From: an uncultured Mobiluncus sp.
GTDB lineage: Bacteria; Actinomycetota; Actinomycetes; Actinomycetales; Actinomycetaceae
Assembly: GCF_947254095.1 (NCBI RefSeq)
Contig: NZ_CAMYBV010000004.1
Coordinates: forward strand, 1-64,000
Direction of reading: 5' to 3'
DNA: 64,000 nucleotides
The stretch's first letter is position 1. Each line of letters opens with the position of its first letter. Of the stretch, positions 54,821 to 64,000 are shown one piece after another. The notes beneath the pieces are model-generated. The model did no database searches, was not told where the DNA came from, and saw only the letters and a list, made by a program, of their open reading frames with translations. The translations under genes were made by a program, and so were the position numbers.

Positions 54821-56794
54821 ATGACTGAACTGATTGACGGTTACTACACCGAAGGCGAGAAAATCGCCGATACTCGGGCACCGATGGATGTTCCTATCAC
54901 TGAACGCTGGTCTACCCGCAAGTTCCGCGGCGGGCTGGTGAACCCCACTAACCGACGCAAGCTGCACATTATTGTGGTCGGCACCGGTCTGGCCGGTGGC
55001 GCGGCGTCCGCTTCTTTGGGCGAGCTTGGCTACCACGTGGACGCGTTTTTCTATCAAGACACAGCCCGCCGGGCGCACTCGATTGCGGCTCAGGGCGGTA
55101 TCAACGCGGCAAAGAACTACCGCAACGACAACGACTCGATTTTCCGCTTGTTCTATGACACGGTCAAGGGCGGTGACTACCGCAGCCGCGAGAATAACGT
55201 CTACCGTCTGGCGGAAGTCAGCCGCAACATTATCGACCAGTGCGTCGCCCAGGGCGTGCCTTTCGCCCGCGAATACGGCGGTTTGCTGGACAACCGTTCC
55301 TTTGGTGGCGTGCAGGTCGCGCGTACGTTCTATGCGCGTGGCCAGACCGGTCAGCAGCTGCTGATTGGTGCCTACCAGGCTCTGAGCCGCCAGGTTAAGG
55401 CCGGCACGGTTATTCCGCACCAGCGTCACGAAATGATGGATCTCATCATCAAGGACGGCAAGGCGCGCGGTATCGTGACCCGCGACCTCACCACCGGTAA
55501 AATTGAGACCTGGATTGCTGACGCGGTGGTCTTGGCGAGTGGTGGCTACGGCAACGTGTTCTTCCTCTCCACCAACGCGATGGGCTGCAACGTTTCCGCG
55601 GCGTGGAAGGCGTTCAAACATGGCGCCTACATGGCTAACCCCTGCTACACCCAAATCCACCCGACCTGCATTCCCCAGCATGGCAACTTCCAGTCCAAGC
55701 TGACGCTCATGAGCGAGTCGCTGCGTAACGACGGCCGCATCTGGGTACCAAAGAAAGCGGAGGACTGCAGCAAGGATCCTCGTGAAATCCCCGAGGAAGA
55801 TCGCGACTACTACCTAGAGCGTATCTACCCCTCCTTCGGTAACTTGGTGCCGCGCGATATCGCGTCTCGTCAGGCCAAGAACATGTGTGACGAAGGCCGT
55901 GGCGTCGGACCAAAGATTAACGGCGTGGCTCGCGGCGTCTACCTGGACTTCAGCGAAGCCATCGAGCGCATGGGTCGAAATAAGGTTTCGGAAAAGTACG
56001 GCAACCTTTTCGATATGTACCAGCGCATTACCGGAGACAATCCTTACGAAGTGCCGATGCGTATCTACCCCGCGGTGCACTACACGATGGGTGGCTTGTG
56101 GGTCGATTACGACCTGATGAGCAACATCGAAGGCCTGTACGTGGCGGGTGAGGCGAACTTCTCGGATCACGGCGCGAACCGCTTGGGCGCTTCCGCTTTG
56201 ATGCAAGGTTTGTCTGACGGCTACTTCGTCTTGCCGGCCACGATTTCGGACTACCTGTCCCACGGGGCGATGCCGAAGTTGAGCGAGGACGACCCGGTCG
56301 TTCAGGAAGCTCTGGAGCGCGTCAACAGCAAGGTGGATCGTTTGATGGCCATTCAAGGCACCGAGTCGGTCGATTCTTTCCATAAGCGTTTGGGCCACAT
56401 TATGTGGGAAAAGTGCGGGATGGAACGTACCGATGAGGGCTTGCGCGAAGCTATTACGGAGATTCGTGAGCTGCGTGAGGAGTTCTGGAAGGACTTGCGC
56501 ATTCCCGGACGAGCCGATGAACTGAACCAGTCTCTGGAAAAGGCCTGCCGTGTGGCGGACTTCCTGGAGCTCGGCGAGCTCATGTGTATTGATGCCCTGC
56601 ACCGCAAGGAATCCTGTGGTGGTCACTTCCGTGCTGAATCCCAAACGGAGGAAGGCGAAGCGCTGCGTCACGATGACGAGTTCCTATATGTGGCGGCTTG
56701 GCAATATGGCGGCTCCGAAGGGGCTGCGCCAATCCTGCACAAAGAGGACCTCATTTACAAAGATATCCAGCTGAAGCAACGGAGTTACAAGTGA
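54821..56794 (+). CDS. sdhA: Succinate dehydrogenase/fumarate reductase flavoprotein
   Basis: A 657-residue flavoprotein. The dinucleotide-binding start is [20 protein letters not shown]; the covalent FAD histidine is in [18 protein letters not shown]; the active-site region includes [20 protein letters not shown] and [14 protein letters not shown]; the C-terminal flavin contact is [18 protein letters not shown]. It interconverts succinate and fumarate. AAGGAAGGTAAGG precedes the ATG, and its stop overlaps sdhB. Confidence 0.96.
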   Translation: MTELIDGYYTEGEKIADTRAPMDVPITERWSTRKFRGGLVNPTNRRKLHIIVVGTGLAGGAASASLGELGYHVDAFFYQDTARRAHSIAAQGGINAAKNYRNDNDSIFRLFYDTVKGGDYRSRENNVYRLAEVSRNIIDQCVAQGVPFAREYGGLLDNRSFGGVQVARTFYARGQTGQQLLIGAYQALSRQVKAGTVIPHQRHEMMDLIIKDGKARGIVTRDLTTGKIETWIADAVVLASGGYGNVFFLSTNAMGCNVSAAWKAFKHGAYMANPCYTQIHPTCIPQHGNFQSKLTLMSESLRNDGRIWVPKKAEDCSKDPREIPEEDRDYYLERIYPSFGNLVPRDIASRQAKNMCDEGRGVGPKINGVARGVYLDFSEAIERMGRNKVSEKYGNLFDMYQRITGDNPYEVPMRIYPAVHYTMGGLWVDYDLMSNIEGLYVAGEANFSDHGANRLGASALMQGLSDGYFVLPATISDYLSHGAMPKLSEDDPVVQEALERVNSKVDRLMAIQGTESVDSFHKRLGHIMWEKCGMERTDEGLREAITEIRELREEFWKDLRIPGRADELNQSLEKACRVADFLELGELMCIDALHRKESCGGHFRAESQTEEGEALRHDDEFLYVAAWQYGGSEGAAPILHKEDLIYKDIQLKQRSYK

Positions 56795-57540
56795 ACATTA
56801 CATTACGAGTTTGGCGTCAAAAGGGCTCGTCCGACAAGGGCGCGCTCCATGAATATCACCTTACCGACATATCCGAGGACGCTTCCTTCCTGGAGATGCT
56901 GGATATCCTCAACGAACAGCTATTCGCTCAAGGTGAGGAACCAGTTGCCTTCGATTCGGACTGTCGTGAGGGTATCTGCGGGATGTGTGGTATCGTCATC
57001 AACGGCGTGCCCCACGGCCCGCACAAGAACCGCACCACCACCTGCCAGCTGCATATGCGCACCTTCAAGGACGGCGACACGATTACGGTAGAACCGTACC
57101 GTTCGCGGGCTTTCCCGATTCTGCGCGACTTGGTGGTCAGCCGCGAGGCTCTGGATCACATTATCCAAGCTGGTGGCTATGTTTCGGTCAATACGGGTTC
57201 CGCCCCCGAGGCGCACTCGGTGCCGGTTCCCAAGCCCAATGCGGATCGTGCTTTCGAGGCCGCTGTCTGCATCGGTTGCGGCGCTTGTGTGGCGGCCTGC
57301 CCGAATGGTTCGGCGATGCTGTTCACTTCGGCCAAGGTCACTCACCTGGGCTTGCTGCCGCAGGGCAAGGTTGAGAACTACGAGCGCGTGGTGGCGATGC
57401 TGAATCAGCACGATGCGGAAGGCTTCGGCGCTTGCCAGAATATCGGCGAGTGCGCGGCTGCGTGCCCGAAGCAAATCCCACTGGATTGCATAGCGTTCCT
57501 GAACCGTCAGCTGGGCAAGGCCTTCTTGAAGGGTCGGTAA
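56791..57540 (+). CDS. sdhB: Succinate dehydrogenase/fumarate reductase iron-sulfur subunit
   Basis: A 249-residue iron-sulfur protein from GTG 56791, overlapping the sdhA stop. The [2Fe-2S] ligands are in [14 protein letters not shown] and TTCQLHM. The C-terminal domain has [15 protein letters not shown] and [19 protein letters not shown] for the [4Fe-4S] and [3Fe-4S] clusters. A longer frame from 56698 lies in sdhA and is rejected. It is the last gene before a terminator. Confidence 0.95.
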   Translation: MNITLRVWRQKGSSDKGALHEYHLTDISEDASFLEMLDILNEQLFAQGEEPVAFDSDCREGICGMCGIVINGVPHGPHKNRTTTCQLHMRTFKDGDTITVEPYRSRAFPILRDLVVSREALDHIIQAGGYVSVNTGSAPEAHSVPVPKPNADRAFEAAVCIGCGACVAACPNGSAMLFTSAKVTHLGLLPQGKVENYERVVAMLNQHDAEGFGACQNIGECAAACPKQIPLDCIAFLNRQLGKAFLKGR

Positions 57541-57569
57541 AACCAGTGCGGTGAAATAAACCGGTGAAT

Positions 57570-57603
57570 GTGGCGCCTCGGAATCCGGGGCGCCACGTTT
57601 TTT
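57570..57603 (+). terminator. Terminator of sdhCAB
   Basis: GTGGCGCC...CGG, loop AAT, CCG...GGCGCCAC (57570-57596): about 12 bp with one T-G pair, followed by GTTTTTT. Located 29 nt after sdhB. Confidence 0.92.
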
Positions 57604-58013
57604 ACTCCAAAAAACCGCCTTTTATCAGGTATTTTGGGAAATAAAAAGTTTTTTTCTAAAAAACCTGACGGGCTGCGTGAGAGACTTTTAAAATCGGGAA
57701 GTGCGAAGCCGCTGGTCGATGAGAGTTGCGTTTCCCGCGCTAAGGTGGTTCCTCCTGCCAATACCAGAGCGCTATTGCGTGGAAAAGTGGTGGAAGCGTG
57801 TGATTTGGCTGGCAGGAGTGCTTCAATCGGATGGTCCTACGTGCGGTTAGACGACCCGCCGAGCCCGCAGATTGACCTGCTGAACCCTCTCGAGAATGAA
57901 TCGACAGAGATCTCGCAGCTACTTGCAAAAATTGAAAAAATGGAACGAGAATAGGCAGGGCTGGTTAAACGACCAAAAAATCTGTTTCGCTAGCTTATTC
58001 AGGGAAGAGGGAA
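57604..58013 (+). other. Spacer after sdhCAB with a doubtful ORF
   Basis: About 410 nt with no gene I can support. Its first 70 nt are A/T-rich (runs of A and T near 57600-57660). An open frame crosses it and ends at 57954 (C-terminus LLAKIEKMERE), but its only ATG (57568) lies in the sdh terminator stem and no ribosome site fits an internal start. It could be a remnant of a small gene or chance. The TetR promoter should lie near 57955-58000. Confidence 0.4.
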
Positions 58014-58643
58014 TTGAGTAATTTGAGTATTGCCATTGATTCAAAAAAACCAGATACCAGGACCAGGATATTGACTGCGGCGTCTAAGATGCTGCGCCGC
58101 TCCTCGCCCGGCGCCCTGACCTATCGCGCTCTGGGGAAAAAAGCCGGCTTGCCGCATTCCACGATTGAATACCATTTCCCCACTCGTGACGACTTGCTGA
58201 TGGAGGCGGCAAGCCTGAACGTGGAGGTTTGGGTGGATCGGGCTCATAAAATCCGCGACAACGCGCTACGGCTTTCCCCCCAAGAACTGCGCGACCAGCT
58301 GCCCGAGGTTTTGGTCGCCGCAGTGCTTCCGCAAACCACGGACATTCAGTACATACGAACCTACCTGTTGCACGGGCTGGTCCTGGCTGAAAACCAGGTT
58401 ATTGTGAAAAAGACTCGCGAGGGGCGCGCGCGCTTTGACGAATATGTCGCGGATATTCTGCAGGCCGCCGAATGCTCGTGTTTGCCTGACGTCATAATTT
58501 CCGTCATTGACGGTTTGGCTTACGAAGCAGTCTCAGAAGGCGGCGAATTTCCTCAAGACGTCGTGGAAAAGCTCCGTCGTTTCGTGCTTTCCTACCCGAC
58601 TATGGCCGCGGCCGCTCAAGACTCGGCCTCGCCCCAAGCTTGA
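58014..58643 (+). CDS. TetR-family transcriptional regulator
   Basis: A 209-residue regulator starting at TTG 58014 after GAAGAGGGAA. The N-terminal helix-turn-helix is TRTRILTAASKMLRRSSPGA followed by LTYRALGKKAGLPHSTIEYH and FPTRDDLL. The remaining ~140 residues form the ligand domain, which shows no clue to the effector. It is convergent with, and overlaps by 28 nt, the MEMO1-AMMECR1 gene. Confidence 0.88.
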   Translation: MSNLSIAIDSKKPDTRTRILTAASKMLRRSSPGALTYRALGKKAGLPHSTIEYHFPTRDDLLMEAASLNVEVWVDRAHKIRDNALRLSPQELRDQLPEVLVAAVLPQTTDIQYIRTYLLHGLVLAENQVIVKKTREGRARFDEYVADILQAAECSCLPDVIISVIDGLAYEAVSEGGEFPQDVVEKLRRFVLSYPTMAAAAQDSASPQA

Positions 58644-60082
58644 ACCTGATAAGTTTCGAGCTTGATTTCCGGTCCGAACTCCTCTGTACCCAGCCCGGCT
58701 TTATACATGAGCTGCGAGATGAAAACGTGAACATCGGGCAGCTCGCTCCAGACCTGGGGCAGGAAAGTCGCCCGGTGGAAACCACGGCGCAAAATGACCC
58801 CGTCTATACCGGGACGCAACCGAGACAGATAGGAGTCATTGCTTTCCCCTTCGAAACGTTGAAAAGCTTGAGGTTCCGTGAGGACAGAAACCTCAATCTT
58901 AATCTGATCGAGTTCCGAGGCCTGCAGAGGTGGAAACCGCGGGTCTTCAAAAGCGGCAGCCAAAGTGTTTGCGGCGATGTCCTCACTGAGCATTCGATGC
59001 GGAGCCAGCGAGCCGATACATCCGCGCAGCTGCCCGTTTTTCGTCAAAGTCACGAAAGAAGCCCCGACTGAACGAAGCAGCAACTGTAACGCATGGTCCG
59101 ACTCGCTGAACTTGCTGATGGTATTCATAGAGCCGATACGATTGCCGTCCTGGAAAGCATCGGTCAAAATTTCGCGAGCCATCTGGGGCAGCAGCGCGCC
59201 GTAACGATCCGGGATTCCGAAATCGTCCTCTGGCGGGTTGTACTTCCAGAAAGCCACCGACGAATAGCCGACAACCCGAGATTTGTCTCCGGCGGTGTCC
59301 CCGGAGCTGGCGTTCATCAGCAGTTGCGGGTGCCACTGGAGTCGGCGGGCCAAACGAATCAGCCCGGACCATGCGTAAGCGCCGCAGGCTTGACGCGGGT
59401 CGAGGGGGTACTCTAACGACATGACTTGGGACAAGGTCGTGGTGTCGAGTTTGCGGGCCTCATCGTAGCTCAGGTAGTGGGACAGATCCGAGGACACGAT
59501 AATCAAGGTGTCGTCAGGATTTTCCCCCGGAATTGAAACCAGAGTTTGCAGGCTGTCGCAGACTTCCTCCGGGGTACAATCTCCCACCGCCAGGGGCACG
59601 ATAGAAAAGTCTAGGTCCCGAAAAACGGTTTGCAGGAAAGGCAGCTGGACTTCCAGGGCGTGTTCCTCAACGTGTGAAGGTTCGAAAAACTCCGCGGCGG
59701 AACTATGCTCCACCAGGTATTGTTGGGCGTCCTGGTCTACCGGTACTTCCCCCAGGGGAGTCGCGAAAGTTGCAGCTTCGCTCAGCGCGATACCGCGAAA
59801 TCCGACACGGTGAGTGGGGCCGGCGATGACGACACGTCGGGGACGCAAGGTTCTGACGAGCTGGTAGCCGACCGCGGCGATGAGACCAGAATAGATGTAT
59901 CCGGCGTGGGGAACCTGCACAGCCATCAGTTGCCGCAGAGGCTTGCCTTGCGAGTCATGCGAAACATCGTTAGTAATCAGGGAGGCGGCCTTTTTCAGCA
60001 GGTCGTCAACCGTTTGTTGCAGCTCACCTGGATCCTGGGGGTAAAAAGATCCTGCTACTGCTGGTTTACGCACGAAACTCAT
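58616..60082 (-). CDS. Fused MEMO1-AMMECR1 protein (AmmeMemoRadiSam proteins B and A)
   Basis: A 488-residue two-domain protein. Residues 1-~285 are a MEMO1 domain, related to extradiol dioxygenases: RKPAVAGSFYPQDPGELQQT, the metal-site histidines of VPHAGYIYSG and GPTHRVG, and SSDLSHYLSYDEA. Residues ~300-485 are an AMMECR1 domain with its hallmark LRGCIGSLAPHR and a later PGIDGVILRRGFHRATFLPQ. In many prokaryotes these two are encoded with a radical SAM protein (the AmmeMemoRadiSam trio); that third gene is not in the window. The biochemical role is not established for this organism. ATG at 60082. Confidence 0.9.
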   Translation of the reverse strand: MSFVRKPAVAGSFYPQDPGELQQTVDDLLKKAASLITNDVSHDSQGKPLRQLMAVQVPHAGYIYSGLIAAVGYQLVRTLRPRRVVIAGPTHRVGFRGIALSEAATFATPLGEVPVDQDAQQYLVEHSSAAEFFEPSHVEEHALEVQLPFLQTVFRDLDFSIVPLAVGDCTPEEVCDSLQTLVSIPGENPDDTLIIVSSDLSHYLSYDEARKLDTTTLSQVMSLEYPLDPRQACGAYAWSGLIRLARRLQWHPQLLMNASSGDTAGDKSRVVGYSSVAFWKYNPPEDDFGIPDRYGALLPQMAREILTDAFQDGNRIGSMNTISKFSESDHALQLLLRSVGASFVTLTKNGQLRGCIGSLAPHRMLSEDIAANTLAAAFEDPRFPPLQASELDQIKIEVSVLTEPQAFQRFEGESNDSYLSRLRPGIDGVILRRGFHRATFLPQVWSELPDVHVFISQLMYKAGLGTEEFGPEIKLETYQVQAWGEAES

Positions 60083-60153
60083 GGTTCCATTATTCCCAAA
60101 AAATCGCAGTTTGGGACAAGTTTCAGCCTTTTTACCCGGTGAGGCAAGAAAAT

Positions 60154-60183
60154 GGGGGCTCCGATTAGGGTATCGGAGCCCCC
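60154..60183 (-). terminator. Terminator of the 60203-60619 gene
   Basis: A 12-bp perfect stem, GGGGGCTCCGAT and ATCGGAGCCCCC, with a 6-nt loop; on the minus strand it is followed by CATTTTCTT. It lies 20 nt after the stop of the small membrane protein gene. Confidence 0.75.
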
Positions 60184-60202
60184 GTCAGATAGCCACCAGC
60201 GG

Positions 60203-60619
60203 CTACACGGAAGGAATAAGGCTGGATTGTACGGCTCTGCCGACAGCCAGGGCAATACTTGGCAAAATGATAACCACCAGGAAAATAATCAAGGGCATGG
60301 TCTTGGGGTGGGATTTAATCAGAGCGACCAAACTCAGAATGAAAGCGACCAGGTTCAACAGCCCTGCAATCCCCACATACACCAGGAGCTGATTCCCGGC
60401 CTTTTCGGCGGCATCCATAGCGTTGGTCAACTCGTCCAGACCCATTTGGTCAATGTCCCCACCAGCCACGGCGGCGACCTGCTGACCCGTGATGATATGA
60501 CCGGCAAGCATGATGATGGAAGCCACGATGCACAGTGCCAAGGCCACAAAAGCTAGCGTCTTTTTCACTTCGGGCTGGGGTGCACCGAGCCCTGCGGGCG
60601 TAACATTTTCAGTAGACAT
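60203..60619 (-). CDS. Small membrane protein, unknown
   Basis: A 138-residue protein starting MSTENVTPAGLGAPQPEVKK with three predicted membrane segments: TLAFVALALCIVASIIMLAG, LLVYVGIAGLLNLVAFILSL and TMPLIIFLVVIILPSIALAV. Between the first two is an external loop with acidic residues (GGDIDQMGLDELTNAMDAAE). AAAGGAG precedes the ATG. Not recognised. Confidence 0.72.
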   Translation of the reverse strand: MSTENVTPAGLGAPQPEVKKTLAFVALALCIVASIIMLAGHIITGQQVAAVAGGDIDQMGLDELTNAMDAAEKAGNQLLVYVGIAGLLNLVAFILSLVALIKSHPKTMPLIIFLVVIILPSIALAVGRAVQSSLIPSV

Positions 60620-60774
60620 GGATTACTCCTTTGCTCGATTAGTTTCGTCAATTCCTTGACAGGTTAGTTTCAGCTTAGGGACGGGAAAGTTCACGTTTAA
60701 CACCCAAAAGGGTGAAAAATTCGAGAGAATAAAACCGGGCCGGACGACCGGCACAGAATCGAGGGGAGAGACAG

Positions 60775-63105
60775 ATGAGCGCGCCTGCGAAGCCGGCAAA
60801 AACTGGGAAATCTAGCGCAAAACCGAGGACGACACGGTCGGAACAGGGCAAACGCATTGGCATTCTCACTTCAGGTGGCGACGCCCAGGGCATGAACGCG
60901 GCAGTGCGATCCGCGGTGCGTTCTGCCATAGTGCTGGGAGCCAAGCCGTTCGCGATACGTGAAGGTTGGTTGGGTGCGGTTCAGGGCGGCTCCTATATTC
61001 ATGAACTGACCTGGGGGGACGTTTCTAATACAATTTCCAAGGGCGGTACCATCATCGGCACGGCTCGTTGCCCGGAGTTTCGGAATTGGGAAGGGCGCCT
61101 GAAAGCCTGCGAGAACCTGGTTAAGAACGGCATCGACCGGCTCATTTCTATCGGCGGCGACGGGTCGCTGCGGGGAACGGAAGAACTGCGCCAAGACTGG
61201 CCCAAGCTGTTGGAGCAGTTGGTGAAAGAAAAGCGCCTCAGCGCCACCGCGGCGAAAGCCCACCCGTCCTTGTGCATTGTCGGCATCGTCGGGTCTATCG
61301 ACAACGACATGGCGGGCACAGATATGACTATCGGCACCGATTCCGCCTTAAATCGCATCTTGGCAGCCTTGGATCAGCTCTCGTCCACCGCCGCTTCCCA
61401 CCAGCGCACTTTCGTGGTGGAAGTCATGGGACGAAACTGCGGCTATTTAGCGCTGATGAGCGCCGTGGCGGGCGGTTGCGATTACGTCCTGATTCCCGAA
61501 GACCCCCCCGCGCCCGGCTGGGAAGACGATATGTGTACGAAACTCAGCGAAGGGCGCAAGCACGGGCGGCGCGACTCGATTGTGCTGGTGGCGGAGGGGG
61601 CGAAAGATCAGGACGGTCAGGCCATTACCGCTAACTATGTCGCTGAGGCTATTGAACAGCGCACCGGCGAGTCTGCCCGGGTCACCATTTTGGGGCACAT
61701 TCAGCGCGGCGGGACCCCCTCGGTTTACGACCGGTGGATGCCCACCCTGCTGGGGTATGCCGCGGTGCAGGACGTGCTGGCGGCGAAACCGGGGGACCCG
61801 GCCAAAGTCATGGGGGTACGCTTCAACCGGATTGCCCGGCTGGACCTGACCCAGACCGTGGCGGCGACCTTGAATGTTCGCGACCTGATTAAGGCGGGAG
61901 AATACGATCAGGCAATCGCCTCGCGGGGGACTTCCTTTACCGACATGGTAGAGATTTTCCGGGTCTTGTCCACCCCGCCCTCGCTGCTGAAACCTTTGCC
62001 CCGTAAGGCGAAAAAGGTTGCGGTGATGCACGTGGGAGGCTTGGCCCCAGGCATGAATATGGCCGCTCGGGCCGCGGTTCGTTTCGGGCTGCAACGCGGC
62101 TTGGAAGTCTTGGGCATAGAGGGTTCTTGGCAGGGGCTCATCGATGGCAAGGTCCGCAAACTGCTCTGGGAAGACGTGGAAGGCTGGGACTTCCAGGGCG
62201 GCGCCGAGCTGGGAACGAAACGTGCGGTGCCCACGGTGGAACAGTTCTATGCGATTGGTCGCTCGATTGAAAACCACCATATCGATGCGCTGGTGCTGAT
62301 TGGGGGCTATAACGCGTATCTGTCCGCCCAGGCCATTAGTGGGGAACTGAAACATTATCCGGCCCTAAAGATACCGATGGTCATTGTCCCGGCGTCCATC
62401 GACAACAACCTCCCGGGAGCCGAAATCTCCATCGGGGCTGACACCGCATTGAACAACGCGGTGTGGTCCATGGACCTGATGAAAGAATCGGCTGCTGCCT
62501 CAAAACGTTGTTTTATCACCGAAACTATGGGACGCCACTGTGGCTACCTGGCGCTAATGAGCGGAATCGCCGCCGGAGCGGAGCGAGTTTACCTTGAGGA
62601 AGAAACGATTAGCTTGGAGACGTTAGGTAAACACGCCACCGAAATGCGTGACGCGTTCGCAAAAGGCCGTCGCCTCGCCCTCGTGGTTCGCAACGAACTG
62701 GCGGGGGGACACTATGACATGAAATTCATGGCCAATGTATTTAAACAGGAGTCTCAGGGCTGCTTTGACGTTCGTATCGACGCGGTAGGGTATCTGCAGC
62801 AGGGCGGGGCGCCCTCTCCCTTTGACCGGCTCCTCGCGGTACGGCTGATGTGGGAAACAATGCGTCATATTGATGTTGCCCTAGATTCCGGGCAGTGCGC
62901 CATCGAATATATCGGCGAGGAAAACGGCCAGATGTCCTACCACGACATTTCTCAGATGGAGAAACAAGTCAATCCAGAAAAGCGCCGTCCCATCAACCAA
63001 TGGTGGATGGGCTTGCGGCCCTTAATCGAAGTGATGGCCAGTTCGAATCCGCCAATCAAAGACTTCCCCCTACCGGTCATTGATATGAGCGGGCCGAAGT
63101 CCTAA
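60775..63105 (+). CDS. pfkA: 6-phosphofructokinase, double-length tandem form
   Basis: A 776-residue protein made of two PFK domains in tandem, twice the ~320 residues of typical bacterial PfkA. The N-half has ILTSGGDAQGMNAAVRSAVR, GGDGSLRGTEEL and VGSIDNDMAGTDMTIGTDSA with the catalytic aspartate (Asp in IDND). The C-half repeats these elements (GGLAPGMNMAARAAVRFGLQ; PASIDNNLPGAEISIGADTA; GRHCGYLALMSGIAAGAERV) but has IDNN, so the base is Asn, and GGLAPGMN lacks the G-G-D. The C-half is probably regulatory. The start at ATG 60775 follows GGGGAGAG. pgi is next. Confidence 0.93.
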   Translation: MSAPAKPAKTGKSSAKPRTTRSEQGKRIGILTSGGDAQGMNAAVRSAVRSAIVLGAKPFAIREGWLGAVQGGSYIHELTWGDVSNTISKGGTIIGTARCPEFRNWEGRLKACENLVKNGIDRLISIGGDGSLRGTEELRQDWPKLLEQLVKEKRLSATAAKAHPSLCIVGIVGSIDNDMAGTDMTIGTDSALNRILAALDQLSSTAASHQRTFVVEVMGRNCGYLALMSAVAGGCDYVLIPEDPPAPGWEDDMCTKLSEGRKHGRRDSIVLVAEGAKDQDGQAITANYVAEAIEQRTGESARVTILGHIQRGGTPSVYDRWMPTLLGYAAVQDVLAAKPGDPAKVMGVRFNRIARLDLTQTVAATLNVRDLIKAGEYDQAIASRGTSFTDMVEIFRVLSTPPSLLKPLPRKAKKVAVMHVGGLAPGMNMAARAAVRFGLQRGLEVLGIEGSWQGLIDGKVRKLLWEDVEGWDFQGGAELGTKRAVPTVEQFYAIGRSIENHHIDALVLIGGYNAYLSAQAISGELKHYPALKIPMVIVPASIDNNLPGAEISIGADTALNNAVWSMDLMKESAAASKRCFITETMGRHCGYLALMSGIAAGAERVYLEEETISLETLGKHATEMRDAFAKGRRLALVVRNELAGGHYDMKFMANVFKQESQGCFDVRIDAVGYLQQGGAPSPFDRLLAVRLMWETMRHIDVALDSGQCAIEYIGEENGQMSYHDISQMEKQVNPEKRRPINQWWMGLRPLIEVMASSNPPIKDFPLPVIDMSGPKS

Positions 63106-63118
63106 CTGTCGCACTTGC

Positions 63119-63147
63119 TTGACATGACGCACCACCAACCGTAAGAA
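63119..63147 (+). promoter_or_regulatory. Promoter of pgi
   Basis: A perfect -35 TTGACA at 63119-63124, 17-nt spacer and -10 TAAGAA at 63142-63147. Start expected near 63154, a leader of about 57 nt. It lies just after the pfkA stop. Confidence 0.7.
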
Positions 63148-63210
63148 CAGCAACGCAACCAGCCGCGGGAACAGTCCCGGGCAAACTATTGAACAGAAAG
63201 GGAAAACTCA

Positions 63211-64000
63211 ATGGAAACGAAAGACCCCACCACCCTGGCAGCATGGAAAGACCTCAGCGCGATGGCCGCTGGTTTCCACCTGGATTTACGCAAAGCCTTT
63301 GCAGCCGACCCCGCCAGGGCGGAGAATCTCTCCTTCTCGGCCGCGGATTTGCACGTGGATTTGTCAAAGAACCTGATTACCGGGGCGGTGTTTGAAAAAC
63401 TCTTGGAGCTTTCCACCCAGGCCGGCGTGCGCGACTTGAGCGAGGCCATGTTCAACGGCGAACACATCAACAACACGGAAAACCGAGCGGTGCTGCACAC
63501 TGCGCTGCGGGCTCCCGCCGGAACCCAGCTGATGGTGGACGGCAGGGACGTCATTGCCGATGTGCACGAGGTCTTGGGGCGGATTTACGACTTCGCTGAC
63601 TCGGTGCGTGACGGGTCTTGGGTTGGGGTCAGTTCCAAACGTATCCAGACCGTGGTCAATATCGGTATTGGAGGTTCTGACCTGGGGCCTTACATGGCTT
63701 ACGAGGCGTTGCGGCCTTACGTGAAGCCCGGCCTGGAATGCCGTTTTGTGTCCAACATTGACCCCACCGATATTTCGGAAAAAACCCGCGACCTGGACCC
63801 GGAAACGACCCTGTTCATCATCGCGTCCAAGACTTTCACCACCCTGGAAACCATCACCAACGCGAAAGCCGCCCGCACCTGGCTGCTGCATGGCCTGCAG
63901 GAACGCGGCGTCATCGACGACACCGAGACGGCCGCGAAAGACGCTATCTCTAAGCACTTCGTGGCGGTGTCCACGGCCTTGGACAAGGTCGCGGACTTCG
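63211..64000 (+). CDS. pgi: Glucose-6-phosphate isomerase, N-terminal part
   Basis: An open frame from ATG 63211 to the right edge (263 codons seen). It begins [20 protein letters not shown] and has [32 protein letters not shown] and [20 protein letters not shown], all conserved PGI segments. It interconverts glucose 6-phosphate and fructose 6-phosphate, directly feeding the phosphofructokinase upstream. AAAGGGAAAA is the ribosome site. The catalytic C-terminal half is outside the window. Confidence 0.95.
   Translation, partial: METKDPTTLAAWKDLSAMAAGFHLDLRKAFAADPARAENLSFSAADLHVDLSKNLITGAVFEKLLELSTQAGVRDLSEAMFNGEHINNTENRAVLHTALRAPAGTQLMVDGRDVIADVHEVLGRIYDFADSVRDGSWVGVSSKRIQTVVNIGIGGSDLGPYMAYEALRPYVKPGLECRFVSNIDPTDISEKTRDLDPETTLFIIASKTFTTLETITNAKAARTWLLHGLQERGVIDDTETAAKDAISKHFVAVSTALDKVADF

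Noticed and set aside
56698..57540. Longer sdhB beginning inside sdhA
   Set aside because: The extra residues are an out-of-frame reading of sdhA; GTG 56791 gives the family start.
57568..57954. 128-codon ORF after sdhB
   Set aside because: Its ATG lies within the sdh terminator and no better start was found. Noted in the spacer entry as doubtful.
60656..60681. pfkA promoter with TTGACA at 60656
   Set aside because: The nearest -10-like TAGGGA is only 14 nt away, too short a spacer, and no better -10 was found.

Overview
The window is chromosomal DNA of a Gram-positive, moderately high-GC actinobacterium. The evidence is a zinc-ribbon type S14, long Lys/Ala/Thr-rich tails on several ribosomal proteins, many GTG/TTG starts, a b558-type succinate dehydrogenase/fumarate reductase, and the local block nnr-alr-tsaE-tsaB-rimI. 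Two complete methyl-accepting chemotaxis proteins imply a motile organism. Motility plus this gene content suggests the family Actinomycetaceae, most likely Mobiluncus or a near relative; this is inference from content, not a database result.

Layout. 1-653: the edge of an IS3-family insertion sequence with a frameshifted orfA. 949-6606: the S10 ribosomal operon (rpsJ to rpsQ), closed by a strong terminator. 6783-15411: a metabolic insertion between the S10 and spc operons, holding a MalY/PatB-type aminotransferase, a complete ribose operon rbsR-A-C-B-K-D under a perfect 34-bp LacI-type operator, a small membrane protein and a beta-carbonic anhydrase. 15647-22882: the spc operon (rplN to rplO), then secY-adk-map. 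23054-26101: a 770-residue acidic repetitive protein of unknown function and a signal-peptidase-like membrane protein whose usual general base is replaced. 26297-30429: infA-rpmJ-rpsM-rpsK-rpoA-rplQ-truA, with a strongly structured spacer before rpsM.

30472-35287: a GtrA-like protein, an FGGY sugar kinase and, divergent from it, a class III aminotransferase plus a class II aldolase. The last three look like a small catabolic module of unknown substrate. 35539-38690: two tandem chemoreceptors. 38943-39582: a VapBC-like PIN toxin/antitoxin pair. 39943-44580: rplM-rpsI, then glmM-glmS for UDP-GlcNAc precursor synthesis. 44596-53832: a DedA protein, coaA, two unknown membrane-anchored proteins, nnr, alr, tsaE, tsaB and rimI. 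53960-57540: sdhCAB. 58014-60619: a TetR regulator, a fused MEMO1-AMMECR1 protein and a small membrane protein. 60775-64000: a double-length phosphofructokinase and the start of pgi.

Functionally the window is dominated by translation and core metabolism. The accessory pieces are the IS element, the rbs insertion, the kinase/aminotransferase/aldolase module, the chemoreceptors, the toxin-antitoxin pair and several uncharacterised proteins. I saw no tRNA, rRNA, CRISPR array or prophage.
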